Numbered from the stretch's first letter, positions 10,079 to 22,438 are shown. The stretch: DNA of 64,000 bases from Dacryopinax spathularia (GCA_037974965.1 JBBPFI010000019.1:1-64000); one strand, 5' to 3'. Numbers and translations are program-made. The notes: generated by a model not told the origin, from the letters alone.

Positions 10079-12118
10079 GTTGAGGCCACATCAAATTTTA
10101 CAATATTGATATCCTCTAAGAACCGTACATGCGACTTTCATCGCATACGGCTCAAGCATTATTTTTTTTTAATTATATTAAAAATATACTACCTTTCATG
10201 TGAAGAAGAATATTTTCCTCTATTCATAGAGGATTTTAAACTTTTCATTAATAATAAACCCTCTTCATTTTCAAAAACTCTTTGTTTTTTTAATAAATTC
10301 AACTTTTTTCAATTCAAATAATCTTTTTGTTTTAATGTTAATAAAGGATACTTATCAAAAAAATTTTCTATGATATCTGTTTTTCTTAAAACATAACGAG
10401 AAAGTGACCTAACTTTCAAAGATTCATTTAAATTTTCAAAATTAAATTTAGGTTTTATATAACCACTATTAAAAAAATTCTTTATTGCAATTAAAACTCC
10501 TACATCATGAGTATTTTGAGCCACTTCTAATGATGGTGTTAAAGATAAATAAGTAGAATTTCTACTCTTTCTTACAGCTATTCCAAATTGAAAAGTACCA
10601 TCACCATCTACAAAAGCTTGTAGCCATTCTGGATGTAATTTAAAATCTAAATTAATATAATCTTTTGTAAAACATCATTTATCTTTAAAAGTTCTACGTG
10701 TATTCATATTTTTATAAATACACATAATTTCTTTATACCCTTCTAAAGTTTTATGATCTTTACTATTTATAATATTAGCTATTTTTTCAAAATCTACAAA
10801 ATTTAATTGTTTAGATGTTACAAGTGGAAAATATTTAAAATGTGGTACTATTTTTGTAAATATATCCTCAAATTTAGTAACTTCAAATTTTAAAAAACCA
10901 TCTCTTTCTTTAACAACTCTACCACATTTAAAAAAATTCATAATATCAAAAAGAACACCACCGGAATCCTCTTTTTGCGTTATCTTAAAACCTAAAACTA
11001 TATTAAAAATCATTTCTGTTTTTATATTTGTTTGAGATTTTTTTAAATTAACAAAAAAATGTCCTTCAGCATCCGTAAATCCTGTTATTCATCAAGGATG
11101 TAAATTTAAATTTACATCCCCCATAGCATAATTTCTAGAATCCAAATGTAAAAATTTTTTGTTATCATTTTTATTAAATTTAACATAAAAATTTGCCTTT
11201 GAAAATAAAGGCAAATTTAGACATTTTTTTTTGAAAAAAAAATGAAAAAAACTATTTGTGAGAAACATTGTTTTAGTAGCATTGATTATATAATTATGTT
11301 TTATTTATTTTATTAAAAAATTTTTTAAATTAAAAAAGCTGTCTCATAGATTAGGGTGCTAGCCTGTTATGAACCACGCATGTTTCTCACGACATGTTTG
11401 CTTGTAGCAGTACGGGTACTTAATTAATAAAAAACATTTTTTAAAAAACGAGTTAATATCCAAAATTTACATTATGAAAACAATTTTATATATAAAATTA
11501 TTAAAAAAAATAACACCATTTCTAAGTCTGCATCTTTTCAGATCAAATATAATTATAAAAAAATAAATCATTTTTTTATAACATACATTATCTTTATTAT
11601 TACTCTAATTACATTAATTATAATTAGATCTTTTATTACCATTTTAACATAAATTGGTAATAAAAAAAATAAAGCTTTAGCTTTTTAGAAATTCCTTTAC
11701 CCACTAATAGATATTTCTCTTCACAAAAAAACCTTCTACCACATTTATTTTTTTTGATAGAATACTATTGGGCTTACCTAGTTTTTATTATAACACCTTT
11801 ATAATTTCTTTAGAATTTCACTATACGTAATTAAACATTTAGACCCATGAAAAAAAATACGGGAACATTTTTTTACAATTTTCTTATAATATTAAATTAA
11901 ATATATATAAGATCTTTAAATTTTATATTAAAGAAATTACGCTTCCAATATGAATTCACAATATATTATTCTTAGAAATTTAGCTCAGTTTGCATTACAA
12001 ACCACAAGCTTTATAATAAAAAATTACTTTTTTATTATATTGTTTGAGCTCAAATAATGGGTTATTTGGAGGAATCACACCTCATTGCTATAATAAACTT
12101 ATCTAGTCGCATTTTATT
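10079..12118 (-). other. rnl intron 6, group II, carrying a LAGLIDADG gene
   Basis: It separates GGTAGACGGGAA from AGACCCTATGCAG (E. coli about 2060). Near the 3' end the minus strand has a canonical 34-nt domain V (10112-10146: GAGCCGTATGCGATGAAAG... closing with GTACGGTTC), followed by domain VI and a CAAC 3' end. Upstream blocks (GGCTAGCACCCTA; CTGAAAAGATGCAGACTTAG) match those of the RT-bearing group II intron 1. The exact 5' end is uncertain; TGCGAC at about 12106 may mark it. There is no RT ORF; the intron encodes a LAGLIDADG enzyme. Confidence 0.85.
10189..11268 (-). CDS. LAGLIDADG endonuclease inside a group II intron
   Basis: ATG at 11268 opens 359 codons with TGA as Trp. Two motif halves are clear: PWWITGFTDAEGHFFV near residue 60-75 and PEWLQAFVDGDGTFQFGI near residue 220-240, each followed by the usual DKYPL-type helix (VPHFKYFPLVTSKQ; FFDKYPLLTLKQKDYLN). 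The frame is intact and all insert-prone sites are free of hairpin elements. Group II introns of fungal rRNA genes with LAGLIDADG genes are known; such an enzyme is thought to mobilise its intron by DNA cleavage, replacing retrohoming. It ends only about 45 nt from domain V, so it lies in the domain IV/III region. Confidence 0.88.
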
Positions 12119-12240
12119 TTCCCGTCTACCTGGAGGCAATCCGCATCTGCACGGATAATTCAATTTCACTGAGCTACTTGTTGAGACAGTGAGACCATCG
12201 TTACTCTATTCATGCAAAGGACCTCATTTAACTTAGCTCA

Positions 12241-13567
12241 CAAATTTATCATACAATCAAAAATAGATAAAAAAATTTTTTATAGAAACCTTCTATAAAA
12301 AATTTTTTTATTCAATATTTCTCCTTAAATTCATATTCGAAATAATTTCTAATAAAGCATTAAAATCCAATTCCGATTTTAAACTTTGACTATTTTGTAT
12401 TAAATAAAACCCTTTTTTAAAATCTTCAAAATCTAATCTTTTTATACCAAATAATGGATATTTATCGAAAAAAGGTATTAAGATATTACCAATATGAGAA
12501 CTGCTACTTAATTGCAATTGTACACTCTTTTCTCTTTTAGAAATATATCTATTTGTACCATTTAAATTTTTATTTATTTCTAAATAAGTAAGAATCTCTC
12601 TTAATACTTGAATATCTCTAATATGCAAATGAATACTAAATCTAACCTTAGCCTTTGTTTTTAATTTATTAAAAACAAAATGAAAAGAACCCTCACCAGT
12701 CACAAAACCAGATATTCAATAAGGATCAGAAATAACATTATTGCTTGACAATATAGAATCTAAATTAATTTTTTCATCTAATATACTATCCGGGAAAGCT
12801 TTTAAAGCTTTAATAGATAATCCTAAATTAAGAGATCTTTTTAATCCAACTATTTTTAAAAAACCAGTTTGAGTTAAATGTTCCCTGTTTTCCATCATTT
12901 TGATACATTCTTTAAATATAAAAAAATCTTTCTTTTTTTGCGTTATTAAAGGATATTTATCAAAATGATTAATAATTACTTTTAATTCGGATCTATCATA
13001 AACTACAAACATTGAAGAATTTTCTCTATGTTTGACTACTTTACCTACATTTCAAGTTTTTCTTATAGCTTCCAATAAAAAAGAATCCTTTTTATGCAAA
13101 ATAATAAAAAACCGGTGTTTGAGTACTCATTTATTAGTATGTTTATTATGAGATAATCCAATATAAAAACAAGATTCTGCATCACAAAACCCTGTTAGAA
13201 ATCAAGGATTTACTTCATTATTTGAAGATAAGGTCGAATATTTTCTATAATTAAATTGGTTAGAATGGATTTTGATATGAAGATCTCTTTCAAGATCCAA
13301 TAGAGTACACCTTAAATTTGATATCTCAAATCTACTACCGCCTACTCGTTGCGCTTTTACACTTAGACTAGAATCAAGTCAAAGTGATTTAGTTTCGTGA
13401 TTACCCATTTCAGTTTCCATCATCTTATTACTTTTTACCTTATATGATTGATTAAATCACCCACTAAAATATTGACATGAATATCTATAGCTTGGTAATA
13501 TAAGCTTTAGGGCTTCCCCGAAGTTCGATAGTAACACCCACTGTTGTGTTTTTCCATAACACAAAGC
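12241..13567 (-). other. rnl intron 5, group I
   Basis: It separates GGTAGCGAAATTCATTGGCCT from TGAGCTAAGTTAAATGAGG (E. coli about 1920-1930). The core belongs to a family also present in rnl intron 4, rns intron 2, cox3 intron 4 and cox1 intron 8: a 5' TGTT(T/A)AGGAAAACA-like hairpin, TATCGAACTTCGGGG, the block GAGTAGGCGGTAG after GCGCAACGAG, and GGTGTACTC. Carries an open endonuclease gene. Confidence 0.8.
12308..13282 (-). CDS. LAGLIDADG homing endonuclease of rnl intron 5
   Basis: Open with TGA as Trp over about 325 codons; no in-frame ATG precedes motif 1, so the start is uncertain (alternative start or read-through from the intron core). Motif 1 is NPWFLTGFCDAESCFYIGL and motif 2 DPYWISGFVTGEGSFHFV. 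Helices ending each half are NHFDKYPLITQKKKDF and PFFDKYPLFGIKRLDF. It is the uninterrupted reference copy against which the hairpin insertions in the sister genes (rnl intron 4, rns intron 2, cox1 intron 8) can be seen. Confidence 0.82.
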
Positions 13568-13740
13568 AGGCCAATGAATTTCGCTACCTTTGGATCCTTA
13601 GATTAAGACCGCCATTGACCGTTCCTTCAGTCTGTAACCTTATATTACATTCCTTATTTATGGGGCATTGGGCAAAATTCAACACTTATACAAATATATT
13701 ACTTCTTAGCACTGATTTCAAATTAATACAAACACAAATA

Positions 13741-14805
13741 CTATTTTCACTCCCTATGGCTGTTCATATTTTTTCTAATATTTTCAATTAATTCTAAACC
13801 AATTGTTGAACAATGTTCTTTATTGTTTATCATAATAGCTACTTTTTTTCAATCAACATAATCCAAATATTTTATACCATTCACAGGATATAAATCAAAA
13901 AAAGGAATAACTTTTTGTATTATATCTGAAAGTTTTGTAATTTTAAAATGAACACTATTTTTATTTTTATCTATATATATCATACTATTACTATTTATTT
14001 TTTTTCCTAAACTTTCTTTAACTAAATCTTCCTTATTATCCTTAGAAATTATATTAATTTCTTTATTGTTATTAATACTAGGATAATTCTTAAAAAAATC
14101 CTTAATTAAATATAATATAAAAATATCTCTAATATGTAAATGAAATGTAAATATTAAACTGTAATGAGCTTTACCTATTATCTCCCGTTTTTGAATCACA
14201 AAAGAACCATCTCCACTAGTAAAACCTGATATTCAGAAGGGTTCTAAATTCAAAGCAATAGGAACATTAGGTTTAATGGCAGGTTTAATATCAGGAAAAT
14301 AATTTTTTAAATTTTTAGATAAACCTAAATTTAAAACACTTTTCAATTCTAGAATTCTCAAAAATCCCTTTTTAGTTTCTTGAAAAAAAATAAATATTTT
14401 TATTTCAAGATCTTCACTTTATATTATAAAGTGAAGAAAATGGCTTTTAGCTATTAAAATATCTAAGCATTCCTTCCATATTAAATAATCCGAAGCTTTT
14501 ACTGTTTTTAAAGGATATTTAGAAAAATGATCTACAACAATACTTGCTTCCTTGATATTTTCAACAATAAAACTTGCAGAATTAGAACCTTGTATCCTTA
14601 CTTTTCCTACCCCTAATGTTTTACATATATTGTTTAGTATATCAATATCTTTAATATGTAAATGTATCATAAACTGAGGTTGTATTTCTCAACGTAATAT
14701 TAATTTATTTCGTTGTCTTAAATATATACCGAAACACCCCTCAGCATCTGTAAACCCCGTTATAAATCAAGGGTCTAATGTAAAATTTTTTTTATAAACA
14801 CTCAT
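13741..14805 (-). pseudogene. LAGLIDADG endonuclease of rnl intron 4, interrupted by a double-hairpin element
   Basis: ATG at 14805 leads to DPWFITGFTDAEGCFGIYL (motif 1) and DHFSKYPLKTVKASDYL; after IAKSH the frame meets a double-hairpin element (14379-14441). Beyond it the second half is present: EPFWISGFTSGDGSFVIQ (motif 2), PFFDLYPVNGIKYLDYV and a normal end at 13741. Apart from the element both halves look sound. Confidence 0.78.
14379..14441 (-). repeat. Double-hairpin element, family C
   Basis: Read on minus: hairpin TTCACTTTATAATATAAAGTGAA, linker GATC, hairpin CTTGAAATAAA...TTTTTTTTCAAG. Inserted after the codons AKSH of the endonuclease. Related copies at 32526-32612 and 58988-59074 lie at the same codon position of sister genes. 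Confidence 0.85.
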
Positions 14806-16624
14806 TATTAAATTAAAATTTTTATGCTTTTTGCCTTTTTAAAAATACTTATATTTTCGCCTGCAGCGAGAAAAGAAAAGAAAACATTTATAATTTCTTT
14901 TCATTATTTGTGAAGAAAGGGTTTTGAAATAACTATTTTTTTCAAAAATATCTAGAACACACCTTAAATTTGATTTAACAAAACTCAAATATACTACCGT
15001 CTGTTCGTTGCTCTTTTACACTTTGACTTAATCTAAGTCAAAGTAATTTAGATCCGCGATTGCCTATATGGTTTTCACCAAAATTAGAATTATAGTTTAT
15101 TACTCTACATGAATCATTACTTCATCCAATCATACCCTTTCGAATTTGTTCTAGTACTATAAAATATAAGGTGTCCCCGGAATTTGATAGTAAACACCCC
15201 ATTTTAATCTAATATTATAAAAATATAGAAACGTTACCCAACAACGTAATGAAATGTCTGTGTTTTAAGTAAACAGTCGGGGCCTCCCTTTCAATGATAT
15301 TCTACTAAACAATATAATACCTTTTTGATAATAAAAAGTTTAAATTACAATAATAACTCAAACAATTTATTACCCAAGTATATTAAATTTTAATGTAACG
15401 CCTCCTCTAGTCAAACGTATTAGGCTATTTTGCCGAGTTCCTTAACAAGTATTCACTCTACGCCTTAGTATATTCAACTCACGAACCAGTGTCGGTTTAG
15501 GGTACGGTAGTTATAATTATTATTATTAATACAATTTCACACATCATATTAATAAAAAAATAACTATATTATCTATATTTCTAGATTTTATATTTTAAAT
15601 AATATAAACTTTATTATTTTTAAATAAATACTCATCAGATACCAACTATATAAGTGGTATACCTTAGAGACCGCTATAAATTATTAAAGTAGATTACCCA
15701 AGCTTTAAACCCCTTTCGTTTTCGGCGAGAAGAATTTAATATCTTCTTTTACGTTACTCATGTCAGCATTCTCTGTTCAGTAACATCAACATAATGAAAC
15801 ACTATATATCTCTTATACTGAATGTTCCACTACTCATTTTTTTTAATAAAATTTACAAAAATAGAATATTTAATTATTAAAAAAAAGACATGATATCGGT
15901 TTATATTTGTAGACCCGCTACATTTTCGGAGCCAAAAACCTTAGTAACCTTTGCTACCAGGGTAAACCCTAGCAATCAGTAAAGGCTTATATAAATATAA
16001 AAACTAATTATACTACTGCGTTATTACACGATCTTTAAAAGCTAGCGACTGCCGAGCTCACTAAATAGCTGTATTAGGAAAGATACATCCTTAATTTCAC
16101 TTCAATACTATTTTGGGACCTTAATACATGTTAACGTCTGTTTACGTCTCGACTACCCACCTTGTCACGAGTAGTCTGAAAATCTATTACTTATTAATGT
16201 TATTCCGAGGTTTACTTCCAATGATAGAGTCTTCTACAACCCCCCAAAATTACAATGTTCGTAAGATTATTTAAAAAATTATAAGATCAGTGATGTTATA
16301 ATTTTTTTTTTTATAAATAATCCCACATAATGTTTGGAAATATAGTGCTGTACCCCCAAAAATATACCATAGATCTCATACTAAAATATGTTTCGTGGAA
16401 AATCAGAAAACTCGAAGTAAGAATGGTCTTTCACCAACTTTATACAATTCATCGGAGAATTATGCTACATTCACCCGTTCGATCCCTTTAATCTGATCAT
16501 ATAAAGATCACTTCGTTTCGGATCTAAATAAATTGATTAACCCATTATTTTAATTTTTATTAAATTATTTAATAGTCGCTTTCGCTAAGATCTTATAAAT
16601 CTTACCAACTTATTTAACTTGCTG

Positions 16625-17652
16625 CAATATTATTATACTATTATTTTCATAATAGATTAGACTATACCTTCAACTCTTATATTAATTAACTTCATTTTTT
16701 TTTAATTCGAAAAAATTTTCATTCTTTGCCCTTCACTTAAGACAAGGCTGTTTATTGATAAATTAAATTAAATTTATAAAATCAGATAACGGGGTTATAA
16801 TTTTCTATAATTTATCTTTCGGATCTATTAAATAAGGGAATAAAAAATAAATACTTATACCTTAGGTACTTCCGTGTTTACAGATAATAGACCCAATTTA
16901 TAATAAAAACAAGATATAAAATACGGTTTAACTAAATTTACTAAATTTTCTCTAGAACTACTTAAAAAACATAATCTATAACCGTTTGTTGTTTTATATA
17001 TACTACAATTTAATTCAAATTTTTCATTAATAACCTCACATAATAACATATTTTCTTGATATGTAAATGATTCAGTACAAATATAAACAGATTTTCGAGA
17101 AAAATAACCGTCATCCATTAAGAAATAAGCAAAACCTCTAATGGTTAGTATATCTTTTATATTTAAAGGTACTATTTTTTTTCCATCCAAATTATAAAAT
17201 AAATCCCTATATTGATTAAAAACACTTAAACTTAAAGTTTGAAATTTAATTGCAGTATAATTTTTTTTTCTATTTATTCTTTCATCAAATCAACTTATTT
17301 TTATAGGTTTAGAACCACAAAAATCTTTAAATAAAGCATATAAATGCAAAATATATTCTTCATATTTTATACTTAGCTTAAATTATAATCTAGAGTTACA
17401 ACGATTATTTTTTCTTTCAATTGATAAATCTCCTAACAAAGATCCTATAATTATTTCATTTAAAACAGGATCCAATTTTTCGCGTGAAGACAAATCTTGA
17501 TTACATTGAGTCTTTAAAAACCGAACATTAATCATTATTTTTTTAAGATATATCATATCAATATTTGTATAAAATTTTTTCATTTTTATTATAAAGTTTC
17601 TTAATTAAGAAACAATTTAATTTAAATTTTTTTTTTAACTAAAAAAAAGTAA
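16625..17652 (-). other. rnl intron 3, group I
   Basis: It separates AACTCTAATTTAATATT from CAGCAAGTTAAATAAGTT (E. coli about 595). AAGGTATAGTCTAATC near the 3' end is the S strand of P7; the intron ends in G. Confidence 0.8.
16855..17583 (-). pseudogene. LAGLIDADG endonuclease of rnl intron 3, one in-frame stop
   Basis: Two-motif enzyme: EIIIGSLLGDLSIERKNN (motif 1) and GFAYFLMDDGYFSRKSVY (motif 2), ending PYFISCFYYKLGLLS. With TGA as Trp a single frame covers everything except one TAA just after NNRCNSRL, where relatives have Gln (NSRLQFKQS). This is a recent knock-out, a sequencing error, or a site where TAA is read through. Confidence 0.75.
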
Positions 17653-17686
17653 AATATTAAATTAGAGTTGCTGACCTTTTGCTTTT

Positions 17687-18055
17687 ATGTTTATTTTATT
17701 AAATATAAATTAACAATAAACAAAATAAAGCCTATTCTATACTACTAGAATAAGTCGTTACAGGGCATTGTAAATTAAACAATACTTCCCACGGTATTTT
17801 TAAAATATATAAAAATAAAATTGAGCACGTATTAAAAAAAAAGCCATACATCACAAATAAAAAACATAATTATATGATTTTTTTAATATATTTAAAATTC
17901 ACCGTTAGCAATAATTAATTAATATAACTTAAACATAGTATAATAAAACTTTTATACTAACATATCAATTATTCAAAATTTAATTATTACCGATCAATTA
18001 AGATCTTTAGCCAGTTTATAAAAAATTTTACAATTTTAAAGGGCAAGCAATTCAC
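17687..18055 (-). other. rnl intron 2, small group I intron beside a 3-5 nt exon
   Basis: The group II intron ends at 18059 and E. coli-like sequence would continue TGGGTCAGC. Here TGG is followed by about 369 nt before GTCAGCAACTC. The insert starts GTGAATTGCTTGCCC, then has AAACTGGCTAAAGATCTT and CTGTAACGACTTA, which resemble the P, Q and R elements of cox1 intron 5 (GTGAATTGCAATAAACCC, AATCTGCAGCTAAATCTT, GTTCAACGACTAA). It ends in G. I did not find a clear S strand. No ORF. Confidence 0.55.
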
Positions 18056-18189
18056 CCAATCGAGATAGGTAGGCCCTCTCAGACTTTCCCCCTCTAAGAA
18101 CCGTACGTGCGACTTTCATCACATACGGCTCAAGCTGTATTATCAGATGTTAATATTTTTAACACGTTTTGGAAAAAAATATTAATACC

Positions 18190-19992
18190 TTAGCCACTTT
18201 TAGAAAATGTTACTTTTTGATGACAAATTTGATGTAAAGGTTGTATATTATCTAATTTATACTTTCCACCATCTTTTACAGGTATAATGTGATGAAGTTC
18301 AACTGGTTCCCCATTATGTAAAGATTCTCCACAAATAGGACATTCTTGTTTATATTGTTTATAAATTTCTGCTCTAAATTTAGCAAATACTAATCTTTCT
18401 CTTCTATTATTAAAATATTTTTTATCTTCTAAAATATAAGGATTACAACTAAGTTTTAATAGTCTTAATGTCAAAATTGGAATCTCCGCTAAATTTAAAA
18501 TCTTCATATTAAGAGAGGTACCTCAATTTCATTTTCTATTTTTACTTTGAACAATGTTTTTAAGAACTGTTTTTCTTACACTCCCCCCATGTTTAATAGA
18601 TCATTTCATCATTCTTTCAAAAATATAATGATCAAGTTTAATCATGGTTTGTTGTGAATGATAAGAAATTCTTTTATCTTCACCTCATCCTCTAAGAATC
18701 GGATTTAGATCAGAAACAATTTTTTCTATAGGATTATTAATATTAATTATTTCTTTTATTTTTTTCTTAAGACTTAACACCTCCTTTTCAGTTGGTTTAA
18801 TAATAAGAACAGTTTTTTGATTTGTATTTTTATTCAATTTAGGATCTCAATTTTTTCTAGTAAAGTTAAAACCTAAAAAATCAAATCCTACCCTTATATG
18901 TTTGATATTTGTTTTGACTTCATTCAATAACAAACCTCTTTCTTTAAGAAAAATACTTATTACATCCTTAATTTCAATTAACATTGCTTTAGTTTTAGCC
19001 GTTACAACAATATCATCCGCATATCGAACAAAATGTACTCCCGGGCTCAATCCTTTTTTCTTTTTTCATACACTTAAGATTCTTTCTTCTAAACCATTCA
19101 ATGCTACATTACATAACAAAGGAGAAATAAAACCACCCTCCCTTGCACTTGCACTTCGGGCAAAAGGTGGTGTTCCCTCATTAGTAACAAAGAAAGAACC
19201 TTTTTCAACAACCCCAGATTTTAATCATTCCTTTAAAACATTTTTATCACAAATTGGAGTATTTTTCATTAAAAATTCATGACTAATTTTATCAAAGCAT
19301 TTAGAAATATCAGCATTCAAAATTCAATGAGGATGCACATTTTTATCTAATATACTTCTTAAATATGTGATAGCATCATGAGTAGATCTATATTTTCTAA
19401 ATCCATAAGAATTTTTATCAGACATTGTTTCTACCACAGGATCAACAGCTAACAAATAAAGGCTTTGTATACATCTATCATAAATAGTTGGAATACCTAT
19501 AGCTCGAGTCTCTTTTTGATTCTTAGGTATTAAAACTCTCTTAAGGGTACTTGATTTATAATTTTTTATATCAAAAACTGTTGTTCTTAATGATTTTAAT
19601 ACTTTTCAATAATCACTTGGACCATTCAATACAACACCATCTATACCTGCCATTTTAGCTCCTTTATTCATAATAACATTACGAACAGCCAAAGCTCTTC
19701 CAGAGAAACTACACACTAATTGTCTCTGCAATTTATACACCAAATTCATATCATTTTCTTTCGTAGCGATTACAATTTTTTCTTGAATTTTATTTACTTC
19801 ATTATTTACTTTTTTTCAATCTATATCATATCAATTTGATCTGTCTGCAGACAAATTAACCTTTATACTTTTTGTAATATCCTTCAGCATAATAGGATTT
19901 ACAAAATTTTCACTATTACTACTAATAGTAACGCCTTTCTCAATATTCGCCATGCTGTTATAATTTAAATTAGAGTACATTCTTTTAATCAT
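18190..19992 (-). CDS. Group II intron reverse transcriptase/maturase with HNH endonuclease
   Basis: ATG at 19992 opens 600 codons with TGA as Trp. RT palm blocks: ILNADISKCFDKISH (first catalytic Asp), EGTPPFARSASAREGGFISP (the GTPQGG block with a 27-nt in-frame insert), VHFVRYADDIVV (catalytic YADD) and GFDFLGFNF. A maturase domain follows (NPILRGWGEDKR) and the C-terminus is an HNH nuclease: CPICGESL, ELHHIIPVKDGGKYKLDN, LHQICHQK. It helps splice intron 1 and could copy it into intronless rnl. All catalytic residues I can check are present. Confidence 0.9.
19138..19170 (-). repeat. 27-nt GC-rich insert in the RT GTPQG motif (rnl intron 1)
   Basis: On minus the DNA reads CCTTTTGCCCGAAGTGCAAG and on to GTGCAAGGGAGGG, encoding PFARSASARE in place of the single Gln of GTPQGG. 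Two cox1 intron RTs carry the same-length insert at the same codon (45782-45815 and 53431-53464). Confidence 0.8.
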
Positions 19993-21789
19993 TGTAGCTT
20001 TTCTTTTTTTTTTTTATTTTTTTTTTTAATATCTACTAATTAAATTTCTTCTGATTTTCAATAGAGTTAGGGTGCTAGCCTTTCTAAGGTTCCCACAACA
20101 TGACGGTTGAAGGTAAACAAAAGATTTACTCAAGGACTCATATTCAAATTTAATTAGTTTTTCTTAGATATCAAAATAACATGTTTACTGCATTATTATG
20201 TATAGATGTATAGGTTAAACTTTATTTATCTCAAATTTTATAACTCTGTTTGAGTAAATAAAAAAAAAATAATACAGAGAGTATTTATTATATTTATTCT
20301 TTTTTTATGCATCACTAAAATAAATAATATTATACTAAATTAAAATAAGAAGTGATTTATTTTTTTTTTTAGGTTCTGGTTAAAAATAAGAACTTACCAG
20401 TTTGCATGTTTCAATTAAACAAAAATAAATACAAAATAATTGTTTATTTCATTATGTTGAAAAAATCAATACTACTTGTGTTATTTTAACTACAAGCTAT
20501 AAAAAAATAAACTTCAAGATTTAAATTATAACTAATACTACCATTATCTAAGTCAGCACCTTTTCAGGTTGAATTAACAAAATTCTATCTTACATATTAC
20601 CTGTAAGCATTCGCTTTTTAGATACTCTTCTACCCACAATTCGATACTGGAATTTCGTAAACTTATAACCAGCCTCTACTTAATCAAAAGAAAAAGCAGA
20701 AATTTATGGGCTTACCAAGTTCATTAATTTGCACTGTAATTTAAATCCTTAGGATGAACGCTTTACTCCGGTTACTAGTTCCTACGTACCAGCCAGCATA
20801 AGAAACTGATACCAAATAACAAAGTTTAAATAAAAATTTAAACACACCTTTTACGAAGCCTCACTGCGCCTTCACTTTCGTTACCCATAGAAATAATTAC
20901 CCTAGCACATCGACCCTTATTTATATAAGAGTAAATATTCGTTACATTGTCCTTGCAGCTCCACACTAAGATTTGCATACTTAGCATGTGCAAGTAGGGT
21001 CAGGCCATAGGAAATGCCTGTTGGAATCACACCAAATTACAAATTAACACTTCTTGTCGCACTTATGCAAAAGGTACGTTTTTATTAAATTATTCAACAA
21101 TTTAACTTAAACTGCTTATAAGATACCTAATTCAGAGAAATTATTTCATTAGATAAACATTTCACTTTTCAAACTTTCCTTTACAGTACTGCTACACTAT
21201 CGCTAAACTTATAATACTTAGCCTTAGAAGATGGTTCTCCTTTATTCAAACAAGTTTTTTCTCATTTTAATTTTATAATAATTTATAATCAATATACAGG
21301 ACTTCTACCTTCTACGGTTGATTAAGTTGGGTTGATTAAGATGCACAATGCAAAAAATTAAAAAACATTTAATTAAAAAAAAAAATGCTATTCTTTTATA
21401 AACATTTTATTAAATTATAAATTATTAAGGCTAATTCAATTTCACTCACCGTTACTAATGAAGTCTCAGTTGATTTCCTTTCCTATTTTTACTAAAATGT
21501 TTTAGTTCAAAACGTAATAATCAACAATATTATACTAATAATATTACATTAATTTAAAAATTAAATAGTTTTATTTAGGATCGCCATATTAATATATAAA
21601 ATATATATAGCTTTTGGGTAATAACCCTCCTTTATTTATAAGTTTGCTAGTCTTCCCTAAGTATCTCTTTATATTAAAATATAATCAAGTCTTTTAAACG
21701 ATATTGTAGACGCTACTTTTAAACAATATATAATTGTTATCACACTTACTTTTTAACTTTAACATGAAATATTATTTAACTTTATTTTT

Positions 21790-22438
21790 TTATTTTTTTT
21801 TTTTTTACTATATTTTATTATTTCTCTTTTCTTATAATTTATAAAGTTTAACTATAAAAATTATTTAGCTAGTTATTTAGTTTTTAATTAAGAATAAAAG
21901 TAGATAATCAATTAGTAATAATTTATACAATATTAAATGATTTATTAAATTTTTATGTAAAAGATATTTCTATCTTGCAGGATAATTCCTATTTATAAAT
22001 CTTAAATTAAATTCTTTTTTTTTTTTTAAGCTTTTGATCTTCTTAGAATTAAAAATATTTTAGAAACTTTTTTTAACAAATAAAAAAAGTAGAATACACT
22101 TATATTAAAAATTATAGGTATAAATAAATATTATTCAGAAGTACGTGAATTTAAAAATAAAAATCTAAGTTTATATTTATAATTTAATACCTTTATTACT
22201 TTATTATTTTATCTGTTATATTAAGCGAAGAATCCTAAAAAAAGAAATTAAAATTATAAAAGTAGTAATGGTGATAAAGTAGGTTAATCATCTAGTAAAT
22301 ATTAATTTAATTAATTACTAAAAAAAAAATATTAATAATTTAAATTATTATAATAAAATAAACAGTAATCAGTAGATAGTACAATCTAAAAATGAAATTT
22401 TATAAAAATTTAGATAAAACATAGCCCACGGCAAAAAA
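21790..22438. other. Spacer between rnl and the plasmid-like segment
   Basis: A+T-rich, with homopolymer runs and no ORF or tRNA I can support. A GC-rich motif (tagcccacggcaaa, 22422-22435) sits directly before the rpo start codon. Divergent promoters for rnl (minus) and rpo (plus) must lie here, but I cannot pinpoint them. I see no terminal inverted repeat. Confidence 0.5.

Larger units (their letters stand above)
13691..15226 (-). other. rnl intron 4, group I
   Basis: It separates AACGTTTCT from TATAAGTGTTGAATTTTGCCC (E. coli about 1787). Same intron family as rnl intron 5 by its core blocks (TATCAAATTCCGGGGA, GAGCAACGA and GGTAGTA-like motifs around 14980-15190). Confidence 0.8.
18059..21062 (-). 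mobile_element. rnl intron 1, group IIA retroelement
   Basis: Begins GTGCGACAAGAAG right after GTACCTTTTGCATAA (E. coli about 570) and ends with domain V (18085-18120: GAGCCGTATGTGATGAAAG... closing GTACGGTTC) and a domain VI stem GAGAGG/CCTATCTC with a bulged A seven nt before the end (...CTCGAT). Domain IV holds a full RT-maturase-HNH ORF. It looks complete and possibly mobile. Confidence 0.88.
6710..21780 (-). rRNA. rnl: Large subunit ribosomal RNA with eight introns
   Basis: Exon segments follow the E. coli 23S order: domain I near 21200-21500 (GGAAAGGAAATCAACTGAGA, then AACCATCTTCTAAGGCTAAG), H25-H26 region to 21063 (GTACCTTTTGCATAA), domains II-III at 15227-16624, domain IV at 13568-13690 (CCAAAGGTAGCGAAATTC) and 12119-12240, domain V at 9615-10078 (GGGATAACAGGG), 8204-8283 (GGCTGTTCGCC) and the final exon from 7045 (GTCAGTACGGTCCCTATC and the sarcin-ricin loop CGTACGAAAGGA). 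Ends are approximate. Introns in order of transcription: group II 18059-21062; group I about 17687-18055, 16625-17652, 13691-15226 and 12241-13567; group II 10079-12118; group I 8284-9614 and 7046-8203. nad2 follows directly. Confidence 0.95.

Noticed and set aside
10106-10321. Plus-strand frame over rnl intron 6 domain V
   Set aside because: Antisense to domain V and the endonuclease C-terminus.
18902-19282. 126-codon plus-strand frame in rnl intron 1
   Set aside because: Lies antisense to the RT palm domain, whose motifs are clear on minus.
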